From contig OZ010613.1 in assembly GCA_963932145.1 (NCBI GenBank), positions 45,270,841 to 45,334,840 of the forward strand: DNA of 64,000 bases, given 5' to 3'. Position 1 is the stretch's first letter. Every line of letters starts with the position of its first letter. The stretch is from Acanthosepion lycidas (Eukaryota; Mollusca; Cephalopoda; Sepiida; Sepiidae). Made by a program: the position numbers and the translations under genes. Under the pieces are notes generated by a model, which was not told the origin of the DNA, searched no databases, and worked only from the letters and a program-made list of their open reading frames with translations. Shown one piece after another: positions 1 through 11,707 of the stretch.

Positions 1-2680
1 ATGTAGGCTGTTTATTTTGCATAAGAGTTTTGAGTCTTGCTTTACAGTGAATGCTGTATAGTATTTTAATATTATCTACTAATATTTATCTTCTGAGAAC
101 AATTGTATTCTGATTGTTTATGTAATGATCAATAGATGCACAAACTTTTTTTGTTTTCTAATGATAAATTTAAGTTATCTCATGTTTATAGTTAATGTGC
201 AAATAACTGAATTATGTTTGTATTTTTGTTCATATCAGGATGACTGCTTGCTATTTTGCTCTAAGATTCTTTAAAGTTAATGACTTGGTTGGGAAATTAA
301 GTGTTTATGTTACTCCATTTTTTATAAAATAATGTGTCTGAGAAATAAATTACTTTTTGCCTAGTTAATGTTTTTATAACAGCTATTTTATATCTGTGAG
401 GCTATTCGCTTTTGTAATTTAATTTTTACTTTGTGCTTTTTATTCTACAGTAAAGTATAACTTACTGTCAACTAAAACCTCAAGGAAAACAGTTCTATTA
501 TTAATTTTAAGCATTTTTTTTCCCCTAAAGTCTTATTACAATTAATATATAATGAGGAAGAATTTTGAAGCCATCACTTTGAACCCCATTAACAAAGATG
601 TAGAAAATGTTATATGCATTTTAATCTTTGATTTATCCACGTTGAAACAGTTTTAATGAAACAAAAACCAAATTGAACTATGAAATCTGGGACAAAAATA
701 TTACCTGAAACAAAATAAACATAAAAGGAACTTTTTTATTTATTTAAAGTAACTATTGTTATGCTGAATTATTTGATAAACATGTTTTTTATGATTATAG
801 AAGTATAAAAAATTAACTCTTAAAATGTATAATTTAGCAGCAGGGCCAAGGTTAATGTTTTGTACTCATTTTCAATATCTAAATTAATTTCATCATCAAT
901 GTTGTTTTGAATAATATCATAGAGAAAAATATTAAACTAACTAAAATAATAAATTTGGCTGTATGAAAAAAAAAAAAAAAAATGAAAAGTCTTAAAAATT
1001 TAACATCAAAATTAATTTTCTTGGGAGTGACTAGGTAACAAGACTAAGAAAACAGAATTAATAAATTATTTTGGCATAAGAGGTATGGTAAAAACTCTCA
1101 CTTTTTCATTTGTGAGAAACAAATTACAGATTGATCAAAGATAAAAGTTGATCATTTGTGCATTTACTTTTATAGAGAATTATCTAACTTCCAAGTAATA
1201 AGACCAAGTTTCCTAAATTACATTTTTTTCATAAATTTCACACAAAAAGTTTGTTTTTTGCAATGGAAACAAAATAATATAGCAAGTCCAAAGGAAGTAA
1301 AATAAATGAATCTTATACTTCAATTAAATAAGCTAAAGTTATTCCAACTGTAAAATGCAAAGATTTCTTAAGCCAACTACAGCAGTAAACTACAAACCTT
1401 TACTCCTAGTAGAAAAATGATATTTGATAGTGGAGGTCTATAATTTGGTCTTTAGTAAAGAATTCTATGGGTGAAATTATTACAGATTTTGTTCTGTGTG
1501 CATACTGTAGAAGTTTGTGATAAAGTGGGACTAAGAGCTATGCTAATAGTGTGTGTGTAAACATTAACATTTTTTGTTGTGCAAGATAGAAGTTTATATA
1601 GAATTGTTGGTTTAATATTAAGATGTGGGAGCAAAGGATGCTTATATACATTGGTAAAGAAAAAAACAACTTTGACATCTAAGACGAGGTTGCCATTTTT
1701 AGGTTTATTTGAGTGCAGTATTTCAAAAGATTCATTGGTGGAATTAACACTATTTTTTGGGTAAGTATGGTAGAATCAGTTAGTTTAAATCTTTGGATAA
1801 GTGATATAGAAGTGGAGAGAACTGTGGAATTTGTGTGCTTTTTATGTTAGCATACAGGTAGCCTAGTTAATGTGCACTTAGGATTTTGTAGAGTTTCATG
1901 GATCCAACTCCAGCATTAATAGCTGTTGATTTATCTGTGTCTTGGGTAGGGTGATTCTAAAAATATTTTCTGACTTTAAATAGCTTGCAAAAGGTTGATC
2001 ACCTGTGATTAATAAATCAATTAATAATGCTTTTGAAAAAAGTCTGTTCTGCAATGTAATCAATATCAATTAAAAAAAAAAAAAACTGTTTACATTGGCC
2101 ACACACTTTTGTAGGTTACTTTGTCACTTTCTGCAATTTGTGCACACATCGATAATCATAAACTAAAATACACCTATTAACACGAGACAAATATTAGTAT
2201 ATAAAACCATAATACTATATACTACATTCACTGCAAGGAAATACTCAAAGCTGTTATTATAAAAAAGAAATAACCTGTATTAAATAAAATATCTTTAATC
2301 ACAGGAGACTATATTTTAAAATGTGCATAAAATATTTAATGTAAAAAAAAAAAAAAAAAAAAATTGCATAAAATGAGAAATTGAATTTCCAGTACAGTCA
2401 ATCTATGCAAAGTGGCTGTACATGTGACTTCACTCAATATTAATGACAGATCCACCAAATAATGGCAGATTTAAAACTTAGTGGATAACAAAATACCAGA
2501 TTCAATAAGTACAACTATATATCTCTAAACCAGTTGTCTTACTAGTCTGAGTCTGTTATCTAAGGGTCTTTTTCTTTCTTTTTTTTTTCACTATTCTGGG
2601 ATCAATATTTAATGTGTATATATTTGAGAAAATTTGTATGTCCACATGAGGAATTTGCTGATGGTATAAAAAAAAAAAAA
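1..2680. other. Intronic stretch upstream of the plus-strand terminal exon; no gene recognised
   Basis: AT-rich sequence with several homopolymer A runs (near 966, 2069 and 2344). No open frame has recognisable protein similarity or convincing splice sites. It most likely belongs to the last intron of the plus-strand gene whose terminal exon starts at 7843, but an undetected small exon cannot be excluded by eye. Confidence 0.5.
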
Positions 2681-2689
2681 AGCTATGTC

Positions 2690-2830
2690 TCTGACAACAT
2701 ATGCTAGCTAGGCAAGTAGAAACAATAATCATAGCAGGAGCAGTTATAAACAACTTTCTCTGCCCACTGTGTCTCATGTCCCTTCAGGGTATAGATGATC
2801 ATGATTCTCCACAGCTTAAAATACTTGACT
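2690..2830 (-). mobile_element. Short LINE 3'-end fragment
   Basis: The stretch around 2765-2820 resembles the block at 20,735-20,800 and 43,355-43,420 (same GTCCCTTCAG, ATGATCATG and TCCACAGCTT-like words). At those places the block forms the C-terminal coding end of an RTE-type LINE on the minus strand. This is a short, diverged third copy. Confidence 0.45.
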
Positions 2831-3191
2831 CTTATATTCATGCTGAGTTAATAATTATTTATATAAAATATTGTTCTATATATTGTTGTCAAATGAAAAA
2901 GATTTTTTATTAAGATCACTTTTTATGCCCCCCTCACCTCGGTCTGTATTTAAAAAAAAAGGGTGGGTATTCTGTAATAGTTCTCTTAATTTTCAGTTAA
3001 CAAAATATTTTTTTTACAGTATTTGTAAATATTTATTTGTCTCAATCAAACACTTGACATGTCATAATGCTCATCAGTAAAATAATTGGGAGTTCCTCCT
3101 TGAAGATAACCTCTCTACATTTCAGTCTTATTTATTTATAAGTCTACCATTCATCCTTACTTTGAATACTGTTGCCACATTTGGTCTGATA

Positions 3192-4784
3192 CAGTGGCTT
3201 GCAAAAGTCTACACCCACCTTGAAAATTTATATATTTTGTATAATTTCACAGGGAACAACACATTTTTTGAATTCCAATGATTGTTAAATAATAAGCAGA
3301 TCCATTTCCTATGATATAAAAATTACATTTTAAAAATTTCACACTGATTCTTAAAATCATATAACTTAGAAAAACATCTTTGCAAAAGTCTACACCCACC
3401 CCAGATATTATACTGTATTATCACGTAGTTTATCATTGATGTATACAATCCAGAACAATCAAGTGACATGTGCATTCTACCATAACAAACAAATTTGGTC
3501 AGTCTATTATTTTGCTAATTAGGATGATTTAACTGCCTACAGAATCATCCACCACATGGTTTCTCTGACTGTAAACACAAGGTGTCCAGCCTCGGTGTCA
3601 GGAACCTTATTATTCAAAAGTACAATGAAAATAATGGTTGTAAAAAGATTGCAAAAACTTTAGAATTGCCCCTAAGCACTGTTAAAACTAGTTAAGTGGT
3701 TAGTGCACAAAACCACTGCTACCCTACCAAGATCTGGGAGACTGAGCAAAATTACCAGAAGAGCAAAATCAAAACTGATCTGAGAGGCAACCTCCAACCC
3801 TAGTGCAACACTGGAAGACTTGAAAGCTTCAGTTTCCAGTACTAGGACAGATGTCCATGCATCTGCAATTTCCAGAGTATAGCACCAGTCTGGCCTGCAA
3901 GGGAGGGTAGCTAGAAAAAAGCCCCTTCTGAAGCATATGCACAAGCAAGCTAGGCTGAACTTTGCCAAAAGTCACATCAATGATTCCATGACCATGTGGC
4001 GAAATATTTTGTGGTCAGATGAGACCAAAGTTGAGTTATTTGGAAAAAATACGACACACTACATTTGGTGGAAGAAAGGCACTGCTCACCAACCTCATTA
4101 CACTGTCCACACTGTAAAGCATGCCTGTGACTTGATTATGCTTTGGGGCTGTTTTCAGCTGCAGGGCCTGGAGAGCTGGTAACCATCCCAGGTTTCATGG
4201 ACAGTGTCAAGTACCAAGAAATATTTGAGGCAAACCTGCTGAAGCTCTGTGCTTGTGTTGCAATTTCAAGTTTCCAAGCATGTGTCAAAAAGCACTAAAG
4301 CTTGGTTTGCTAGCAAGAAAATCAGTTTTGGAGTGGCCCAACCAGTCTCCAGACCTCAATCCTATAGAAAATCTATAGTGAGATCTAAAGCACAGACATT
4401 CCCCATCCAATTTGACACAGCTTAAGAAATTCTGCCATGAAGAATGGCAAAAATTGTCAGCAGACCACTGCAGCAAGCTCGTGGAAGGCTACCTGAGGCG
4501 TCTGCAGGCTGCAATTGATGCAGCAGGATCATCCACAAAGTATTAGCGGAAGACATTCCAAAGGGGGTGTAGACTTTTACAAAGACATTTTTCAAAATTA
4601 TCTTTGTTTAAGAATCAGTTTTAAATTTTTCAAATGTATTTTGTGTATTAAATAAAAGTGTGATAGATCTGCTTATTAAAACAAATTATTGGAGTTTAAA
4701 ATATTAATTGTTCCTATAAAAAAAAAAAAAAAAAAAAAAAATACATCCAGTTTTCATGGGGGTGTAGATTTTTGCAATGCACTG
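3192..4784 (+). mobile_element. Tc1-family DNA transposon with IR/DR ends
   Basis: The ends are inverted repeats, CAGTGGCTTGCAAAAGTCTA at 3192 and the matching complement ending in GCAATGCACTG at 4784. Both sides carry a TA dinucleotide (3190-3191 and 4785-4786), the usual Tc1/mariner target duplication. A second inner copy of the terminal motif lies at 3381-3400 and, inverted, at 4563-4587, about 190-200 bp inside each end. This is the IR/DR arrangement known from fish and amphibian Tc1 elements. The interior carries a decayed transposase and a long A run near 4720-4740. Length is 1593 bp, typical for the family. It sits in the last intron of the plus-strand gene. Confidence 0.92.
3570..4546 (+). 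pseudogene. Decayed Tc1 transposase
   Basis: Translated pieces in more than one plus-strand frame match Tc1 transposase. An N-terminal helix-turn-helix-like part reads GCKKIAKTLELPLSTVK near 3635-3690. A long central open piece at 3937-4182 contains NILWSDETKVELFGKN, carrying the first catalytic Asp, and WGCF. A C-terminal piece near 4330-4380 contains SPDLNPIENL with the second Asp and the catalytic Glu. The end reads AAIDAAGSSTKY before a stop near 4546. Frames shift between the pieces and in-frame stops occur, so it is not functional. Similarity is judged by eye from conserved motifs. Confidence 0.85.
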
Positions 4785-4883
4785 TATCTTTAGAGGTTCT
4801 TGATAAAATTCCAATGATTATGCAGTGTTATCGGTCCTGAACTGGCATCTTGGCTTCAGTTACTTTCCAACCACCATAATGAA

Positions 4884-4999
4884 TTAGGTTGGTGCAAAAA
4901 TAATGATGTAATAATGTCGTTTTTTTTTGTTTTTTTTTTGACGTTAAAAAATACGTCAAAAACCAACATTATTACGTCATTATTTTTGCACCAACCTAA
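4884..4999. mobile_element. Palindromic mariner MITE, copy 1
   Basis: A 116-bp unit starts TTAGGTTGGTGCAAAAATAA and ends with its reverse complement. The two arms are nearly complementary over their whole length around a T-rich centre. The same family recurs at 17,626-17,727 and 60,934-61,031. The TIR start is the same as in the mammalian mariner-derived MADE1 element (established knowledge). The left TA duplication is degraded here. Confidence 0.88.
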
Positions 5000-7015
5000 T
5001 AGCTTCCTTGTACCTTTTCTATAAATACTTTCATGGTAATTGTTCAGATAAACTTTCCTTTATGGTTATGTAGATTTTATGAATTTAAGCATAGTACTTG
5101 ATTGACAGCAAGGTGTCATTTTACAGTTGAAATGGCTAGGTGTAAGTATAAGTTCTATGCTAACAGTTTTTATCACACTACTTCCTTTAGTCTAGTTTGA
5201 TCTTAAAAAATTTAAATGAAATATCAATCATTATCTTCCGTTTTCCTGTTCTTTTAATGTTCTCTCTCAATATTTTTCTCATATCTTTTTAACACTTAGT
5301 AATCCATTGCAGTGGCTTTATTGCCTTGCTTTAAGTGAAATGATTAAAAAAAAAACTCTTCAACCAAAAGGATATACATACCCACTGTTCTTGGCTCAGA
5401 GACAATGGCAGCCACTTTGTTTGCAACATAAAAACATTTCTTACCACCAAAAAATAATTATGTCAATAGGTGTTGGAGAAACAAATGATTGCTAGCAAAA
5501 GAAAAAAAATACAATTGGCTCACAAGATTAATTTAAAAACATAAGCTAAACATGAGGGCTGAAGTAAATCAGATGGGTGAGAGCACCATAGCCATACAGA
5601 TTCTGATTCTGCCCAGTTTTGGAGACTCTTAATATCCCATCCCATAATGATGCAAATTAAAACAGGTATATTGAAGACAGATTGGCAAGAAAGCCTCAAT
5701 GGCCAATCTCAAACAGAAACACACTGACCATCCAGCCCTATTTTAAACACTGTTCATGCAATTGTTCTAGTTCCTGGTTGATGTTTTTCTCAGTAGGCAA
5801 CTTTTCTTTTTTAAATTTAACTGACAAAATTATAATGTCAGGATATTGTATATCAGCTGGAAAAATCAAGATCGTTTTAGATCTAATTCAATGAACCAAT
5901 CCATATGACTATGAAAAACCTCATTGGTTTTCATTCCTTCAGAGAGACACACTTCCTTTAAAAAAAAAAAAATTGGGGGGGGGGAAATAGGTAGAACTTT
6001 ATTGCCAACTTTACACTTAACTATTTTTTTTATCATGGCCAGAACTTTTGTCATGTCTTCATGTACATTTGTAAGCATCCTCTCACAATCAAGGATATAT
6101 TTAAAGCTAGCAATTTTCACACATCCCTTGTATCAGTTTGAACTGACCAAATAACCATAGCTTCATATTAAGTAACATTGACATATTATATATTGCCTTT
6201 GTAAGGAACCTTAACCTTTGTGGAAAGCCACAATCTGAGAGTGGTCACTGATTGCCTTCTCCATAATGGCTTTATTGAGACACTACCTCTAGTTACCTGG
6301 TTATTGACTCATTAGAGTTCTTCTGCTCCTGAGAGATTTTATTTTTGTCCTAAGGTTTCTAATCACTCGCCTCACTCCTTACAGTGAGTGGTGGGGAAGC
6401 TTGTTTAGTTGTCACCCCCCACCACACATACACATTTCAGTCAGATCTAAACATTTTTATTCATTTATTAATACTATGGCTATTCAGTTTAAAGTGTTTG
6501 TGGTGGGAAGGTGTATTCCAGTTACAAAAAAATTTAAATCCATTAGGGAGTCTTCTTTGAAAACAAAATAATTCTACAAAATATATACACTGATAAACAT
6601 GACATTCTTTCCTTAACAATTCTTGCCTTGATACAACACTCAAAACTCCTCTTTTATTTTATTTTTCTTCAACTTGTTCACACATCATTTAAAATGATCC
6701 AAGAGCTGACTTGAAAAGTCAATATGACAAAAGCCAACCACACTCAAATCTCTTTATAGTATTTATTGTTCTCTTTTGACCACCATTAATGTGGGAAATG
6801 GCCAGGACCAGCTCTGCCAAACACCATAGTACTGATATGACATCCAGTTTATTACTTTATCTTTGTTTTAATAGAACAGACATGCTCCATTCTTATAATA
6901 ATAGTTTTTGGTATGTGCTACAAAAACTTTACAATATTTACTGTTGTGTATTCAATTAAAGAAATTAATATTTTGGTACCTTTTATAATAAATAAAATTT
7001 TTTTTACATTGTTCA
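5000..7015. other. Intronic stretch, no gene recognised
   Basis: No coding exon, RNA gene or clear transposon is seen here. It contains A runs and a G run near 5964-5986, where short open frames arise from low-complexity sequence. Confidence 0.45.
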
Positions 7016-7019
7016 GCCT

Positions 7020-7460
7020 ATTGTTCTCATCGTTTTTGTCATATTCATGACGTTTTGAGCATTGTAAATGCTGGCATTCTTGACTGGAATTTTGAACTGA
7101 ACCCTTTATTTCATCCACCAGGGTAAACTGTTCTAGTTCCTCAAGGACACATGGCCCAATGGTAATCCAGTGACTTGACCCAAAGTTTTGTGAGTTCAGT
7201 ATCTGACCACAACAGAGGTGAACAAATAACTTGAAGAGTTGAGTTAAAAGGAAACAACTGAAATATCTCAAAGAGACATGGCACATAGAACTAGAACAAT
7301 TTACCCAGATGGATGAAAGTTTGAAATTCCAATCACCTGAAGAAGGCTGGCACGTACAACAGCCAAAACATCATGAATATGACAACGAAGATGAGGACAA
7401 TAGTCTGAACAATGTAAGTACTGTAAATAATTACAATACCTCATCTCAGAAATATAGACA
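7020..7460. mobile_element. Penelope-type terminal segments in inverted arrangement
   Basis: Two copies of the same terminal sequence face each other. 7020-7135 is the inverted copy and 7270-7460 the direct copy. Both share the words CATGAATATGACAA and CTGTTCTAGTTC or their complements with the Penelope-like element at 48,150-50,500. Between them lies a tRNA-like stretch (7145-7215) with box-A-like TGGCCCAATGG and box-B-like GAGTTCAGTATC. No reverse transcriptase remains. It is a terminal-only relic, inverted as is common for Penelope-like elements. Confidence 0.65.
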
Positions 7461-7842
7461 GAGGTTTTGTAAATATCAACCCGAAATATTCAGTTTGATG
7501 AATTTCCATGTAGATGCCGATTTTCTAGGCAAACTGAATCAGACTTATCTTCCCCCAGAATCTGATTCATTAACCCTTTAGGAAATTCTTCAATTGTAAC
7601 AGTCAAAAAAAAAAAAAGGTGTGCAGTTTGGATAGAAGCAAAGCATGCTCCACATCACTGCTTAAGAACACCTACTTCTTTTTGTAATAAATCAATAAAA
7701 GAAAGTCAACAAAAGTCTGAATTAAAATGAAGGTAAAAGAATTAAGAAAAAAAAAAAAAAAAAAAAAAATTTGTTTTTAAATTAATACCTAATTCTATGT
7801 TCAGAGATGCTTGATTTTTTTTTTTCTTTATTTTTGTTTCAG

Positions 7843-7947
7843 TTGCGAGAGGCACAGAGTCAAATTGAGGAGTTGCGTAACCACAACAGCCACCTTCAGA
7901 AGAGATTAGAGAAAATGAAACAGTCCCGCAGTGCTTTGGTCAAGTAG
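7843..7947 (+). CDS. Terminal coding exon of a plus-strand gene (coiled-coil C terminus, gene not recognised)
   Basis: A strong acceptor (T-rich tract then TTTCAG, AG at 7841-7842) is followed by 34 codons and a TAG at 7945-7947. The peptide begins LREAQSQIEELRNHNSHLQ and ends MKQSRSALVK. It has a heptad-like spacing of Leu/Ile (L, I, L, L, L) with many Glu, Gln, Lys and Arg, so it is the end of a coiled coil. The exon enters in phase 0. No other exon of this gene is identified in the window; the rest should lie upstream of position 1. The tail vaguely resembles those of cytoskeletal or scaffold coiled-coil proteins such as the dystrophin type, but I do not name the gene. Confidence 0.72.
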   Translation: MREAQSQIEELRNHNSHLQKRLEKMKQSRSALVK

Positions 7948-10045
7948 TAATTGGCCAACACTGGGAACACAAACAGACCAACATGGAGAGAACTTGCTAG
8001 AGATTGGCCTGGGGCTGGCTGGCTGCTCAGCTGGTGAGCAACACTTCTATCTAATTCATCATCTTCTTCTTCATCATCAGCAGCAGCATCATCACCACTG
8101 GTCACTCTGGCAGATATGCAAGCAGCCTGTCTAGCTGAGTTGGTTGGTTAGTAATCCCTGGGTGGGTAACCCCTACTTGCTAGACAGACTGCCAATATTT
8201 GTGTGTTTGCTTCTCACTACTGCCTCCAAATCCCAACAGCAATCTTTGAGGGAGACCTGCAGGCTGTTCCAACTTGTAAGGCCACTTCTGCCTTCCACAC
8301 CAACATTTCAAACAGAATACAGTTTACTTCCTGAAGAGTTGTAATTTGATAGTTTTTGTCAGACAAATTTGATTGCATTATTGGCCTCTATTTTTTTTTG
8401 GTCATCATTTGTTTGCTGTACTGTGCATGATGATTTCCAAGTTCAACTCCAGCAATGAATTCAAAACTTCTAGTTAGTTGTCAACTGTAATGTTTATTTC
8501 TATACAGTTGCAGCTCAATGTTATAACAAAAGGGCTGAATGCTAACAAGTTTAAAAAAAAAAATTAAAAAAATTCATTTTTTAAGTGTTAGGTCCACAAA
8601 AAATTTGCTTCATGCCAAGGGAGGGGAGGGGGAGATTTGATGCTCTTCTACCTAGCAGTCATTCTAATACTTGTAAAATATGTTCAGTGGCTGATATAAG
8701 AAAGTTTTGATTAAATTCTTGTAAATATCTAGAGTACTTCCTTGAAAAAGAACCTAGGAAATGTTTATGTACAGTTTAACAGCTGAAGATTACCAAATAT
8801 GCAAAGGAAAAAAAAAAAAAAAAACTTTTTTTTTTTTTAGGGCTCATTTTAATTTATTTGTCCCTTTTTATAGCTGCTGTTGGCTGATTTTGTCTTTTTG
8901 GCAGCATTTTATTTTTAGGAAAGATATTTTCAAGGCCAGTTTGTTGCCATTGCAATACACCAAACTGAGCCTCAAAAGACAAATTTGCAGCCCTCCACCC
9001 CTGACTACCTTAAATATGTCATGATCAATCATCTCACCCTGGGAGTGGGGTTGAAATGAATGGGATTTGTCTCATTCATGTCAGACACCTCTTACCTTTG
9101 TCTCTCCAATTTCTCATCACTGCCCTCCCCACCTTTACCTATATCTTATTCACCCACTGCTCCATTGTCAAAATTTTCTACACACAAAATTTAGTGATGT
9201 GACTTCAACATGACTGTCATGATCATTGACATCAAATTGGTTTAATTGCCTTTGGAAAAGACAAACACTAAATGGAGACAAACTATTAAATATGAAATAT
9301 GTGATTTGGTTTATATCTTCCTGGGGGCAGGGTGGATATTAATTACTGCAGAGAACTTGGTTTTTCCAGACCAACTGCCTAGGGTGGACAGTGGTCAGTT
9401 TTTGTTCTCTCTTCCTCGCTCTCTTTCCATCATGGATACTAAGGATTTTCTTTTGAAATGGAAACCCAATTTTAAAACATTTTGGATCTCAACTTTTTTT
9501 TTTTAAAACCCTTTGCATCTTTGTGTACTATTTTGGTCTGATGTTGTTTCAGGTGTGTGATAACTCCTCTCCTCTCTTCTTTATCCCTCCCAGGTGTCTG
9601 GCATGTGGCAAGCCTGTTCTAGTTTCAAGGCAGGTACCTTTTAACCTTCCCCTTATAATCTTTATGAAAAAAAAAAAAAAAATTTGTGGGAAGGAGGGGG
9701 CGGGGCTTAAGAAAATTAGATTGGACATGGAATGTTTTTAAATTTAAAAAAATTTTTATATTACAAAAACAAAACTGTTCTGACATTGAGAGCAGCACAC
9801 ACATACACCCTCTTTCCACTGGAGGGGTGATTTCAACCTCCCCACTCCAAACTCTGTCTCTCTGTGGCTGACTGGTCACCCTCCTCCTCCTAGCTGACAG
9901 GGAGAGCCAGCTTTGTGTGATTGTCTTTTTGTATGTTGTTGAGCTGAGAGTGTTCTGTCAAGACAACACCAACTCCTGTGGCTTTGTATTATTTTTCATC
10001 TCAGTGACAAGAGTTATTATTCATAATAAAATTCAATTTCCACCC
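7948..10045 (+). other. 3' UTR of the plus-strand gene with AATAAA signal at 10,025-10,030
   Basis: After the stop at 7947 there is about 2.1 kb with no further splice-supported coding sequence. AATAAA at 10,025-10,030 is followed by a T/G-rich stretch (near 10,048-10,075), the usual layout of a cleavage site, so the transcript probably ends around 10,045. Short open frames here are chance. The stretch contains poly-A and poly-T runs near 8810-8840. Confidence 0.6.
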
Positions 10046-10324
10046 TGTATTCTGGTTTTTGGTTCTCATTTTTAGATCTCAGCCTCCAACAAAAAAAAAA
10101 AAAAAAATTAAAATCAACATTATTTTTAATTATTCAGTTTCCTCATTTATATCTCAATCAAGTATATGTCTATTACTCCATCCCTGTCATAATTAAAAAC
10201 TGGACATAATAACTCAGATGAACATGACTTTTCATGATTCTTTCAATCACCTGCATGCACAAGAACCAATAAAATACTAGAAAGCCTTATGGCTACAAAT
10301 AAATGAATGAAAAGCACAAGTGTT
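10046..10324. other. Short intergenic gap between two convergent 3' ends
   Basis: About 280 bp separate the inferred end of the plus-strand transcript from the inferred end of the RBM45 transcript. It is AT-rich and no feature is recognised in it. Confidence 0.5.
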
Positions 10325-11707
10325 TTTTTGTTTTTTTCCCAGTTTTATTAGAAGAAAAAAAATCCAACAAGGAACAGAGGGTTGACAACAAATTTAGAGC
10401 TGCACTGTTCCTACATTTACACAAACACAACCGTGTAAGTGCACAATAAAGAGCAAACATTACTGAATTAACCACAAATTTCAGACAATCATATTGGAGA
10501 GGGAGGGGTATGAAATTGGATTAGCACTAGTTGCCATGACATTGCTGGGTGGGGAGATCAAATGATGTGAACTCAGGCAATGATACAGGTATTTAGAAGC
10601 ACCAAGATGGTGTGTATCTTCACCCCACCCCCATAAATATGCAGCAGGAGAAGATAGGACTCTGACCTAGCACAGCAAATATAAATACCACAACAGCTAG
10701 AATATACTGGCACGGGGTCAGGGGGCACCATGGCAAAAAGTAGCTCTCAATAGCAAAGACGCAGATTTTATTTTTGTTTGGGGGGAGGGGGTCCAAGTTT
10801 TGTGGAATGTAGGTATGCCTAATTTACACACTGACCCAATCACTATTTTTTCCCAACACAAATTCTACAGACCAATGGCTGCAACTGAAAGCCATTCTAC
10901 AGTTTAGCCTGCAGAAACAGTGGAGAAGTTTTTTTTTCTTTTTTAGAGACATGTTAGGACAACAAATGCATGTTTTCCCCTGCGTCAAAGAAATCATCTA
11001 GTCGTCGCGTCTGGCTTTAAATACCACTACTATTTCACACAATGTCGAAGGAGGTGGCTGTAACGTTGATGTTCACCTTGTACAAGTACTGAGAATAAGC
11101 ATTTATGCTGTACGTTTTCTTTTTCTTCCCTCCTCTTTGATCCCCTTCAATTCTTGCTTGGCTACAGGCAATCGATGATCCACATGCAGACATGGCATCT
11201 GCTGCATTCCTTTCCATTCTTTCAACTTCATTTTTTTTCTTCTTCTTTCATACATTAAACCTTTTTTCCCCCCCACCGTCTCTCTGTAAGGTCTTTTCTT
11301 TGGTTTTTGTACAAGACAAATGAGCAAAAGAAGTGGGACCAGTGTTCAGCCTTGAAGCACTGAAAGGATCAAAGCAGTCCGCAGCATTTTATTAAAAGGA
11401 GAAAAAAAATGTGTGTGTGTATATATATACATATATATACATATAAAACCACTCAGCTTGTGTCCGTCCGACAGTCTTGTTTGAAGGCTTGCAGGGAGCC
11501 CCTTGTGTCATAGTAGTAATAGTAGTTGTCAGTCATTTTGAAGCAGTAGCAATAATAGTAGTGGTACTAGTAGTCGGAGCAGTAATAGTAGTAGTGATGA
11601 AAGTAGTAGTAGTAATTAGTTGTGGGTGTCGTGTTGGTATAGGAGGGAGTGTCAGTGGCACGGTCGTCATTGTAACAAGTCTGCCAGTGAGGTCATCTGC
11701 ATCTTGT
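10325..11707 (-). other. RBM45: RBM45 3' UTR exon
   Basis: On the minus strand an acceptor (ACTTCTATTTCCAG, AG at 11,709-11,708) opens this exon, which pairs with a donor just after the stop codon (GT at 12,702-12,701). AATAAA on the minus strand at 10,349-10,344 gives a likely end near 10,325. Further AATAAA-type signals near 10,765 and 11,390 could give shorter forms. The exon contains an imperfect (GTA)n tract, read on the plus strand, at 11,508-11,628, and a TG/TA microsatellite at 11,411-11,445. Confidence 0.6.
10344..10349 (-). terminator. Poly(A) signal AATAAA of RBM45
   Basis: TTTATT on the plus strand is AATAAA on the minus strand. It lies about 2.4 kb downstream of the RBM45 stop in genomic distance and is followed on the minus strand by GT-rich sequence. 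It is the most distal candidate before the convergent neighbour. Confidence 0.55.

Noticed and set aside
7896-8134. Overlapping frames just after the plus-strand terminal exon
   Set aside because: They run into a CAT/CAG-rich part of the 3' UTR. The stop at 7945-7947 follows directly from the spliced frame.
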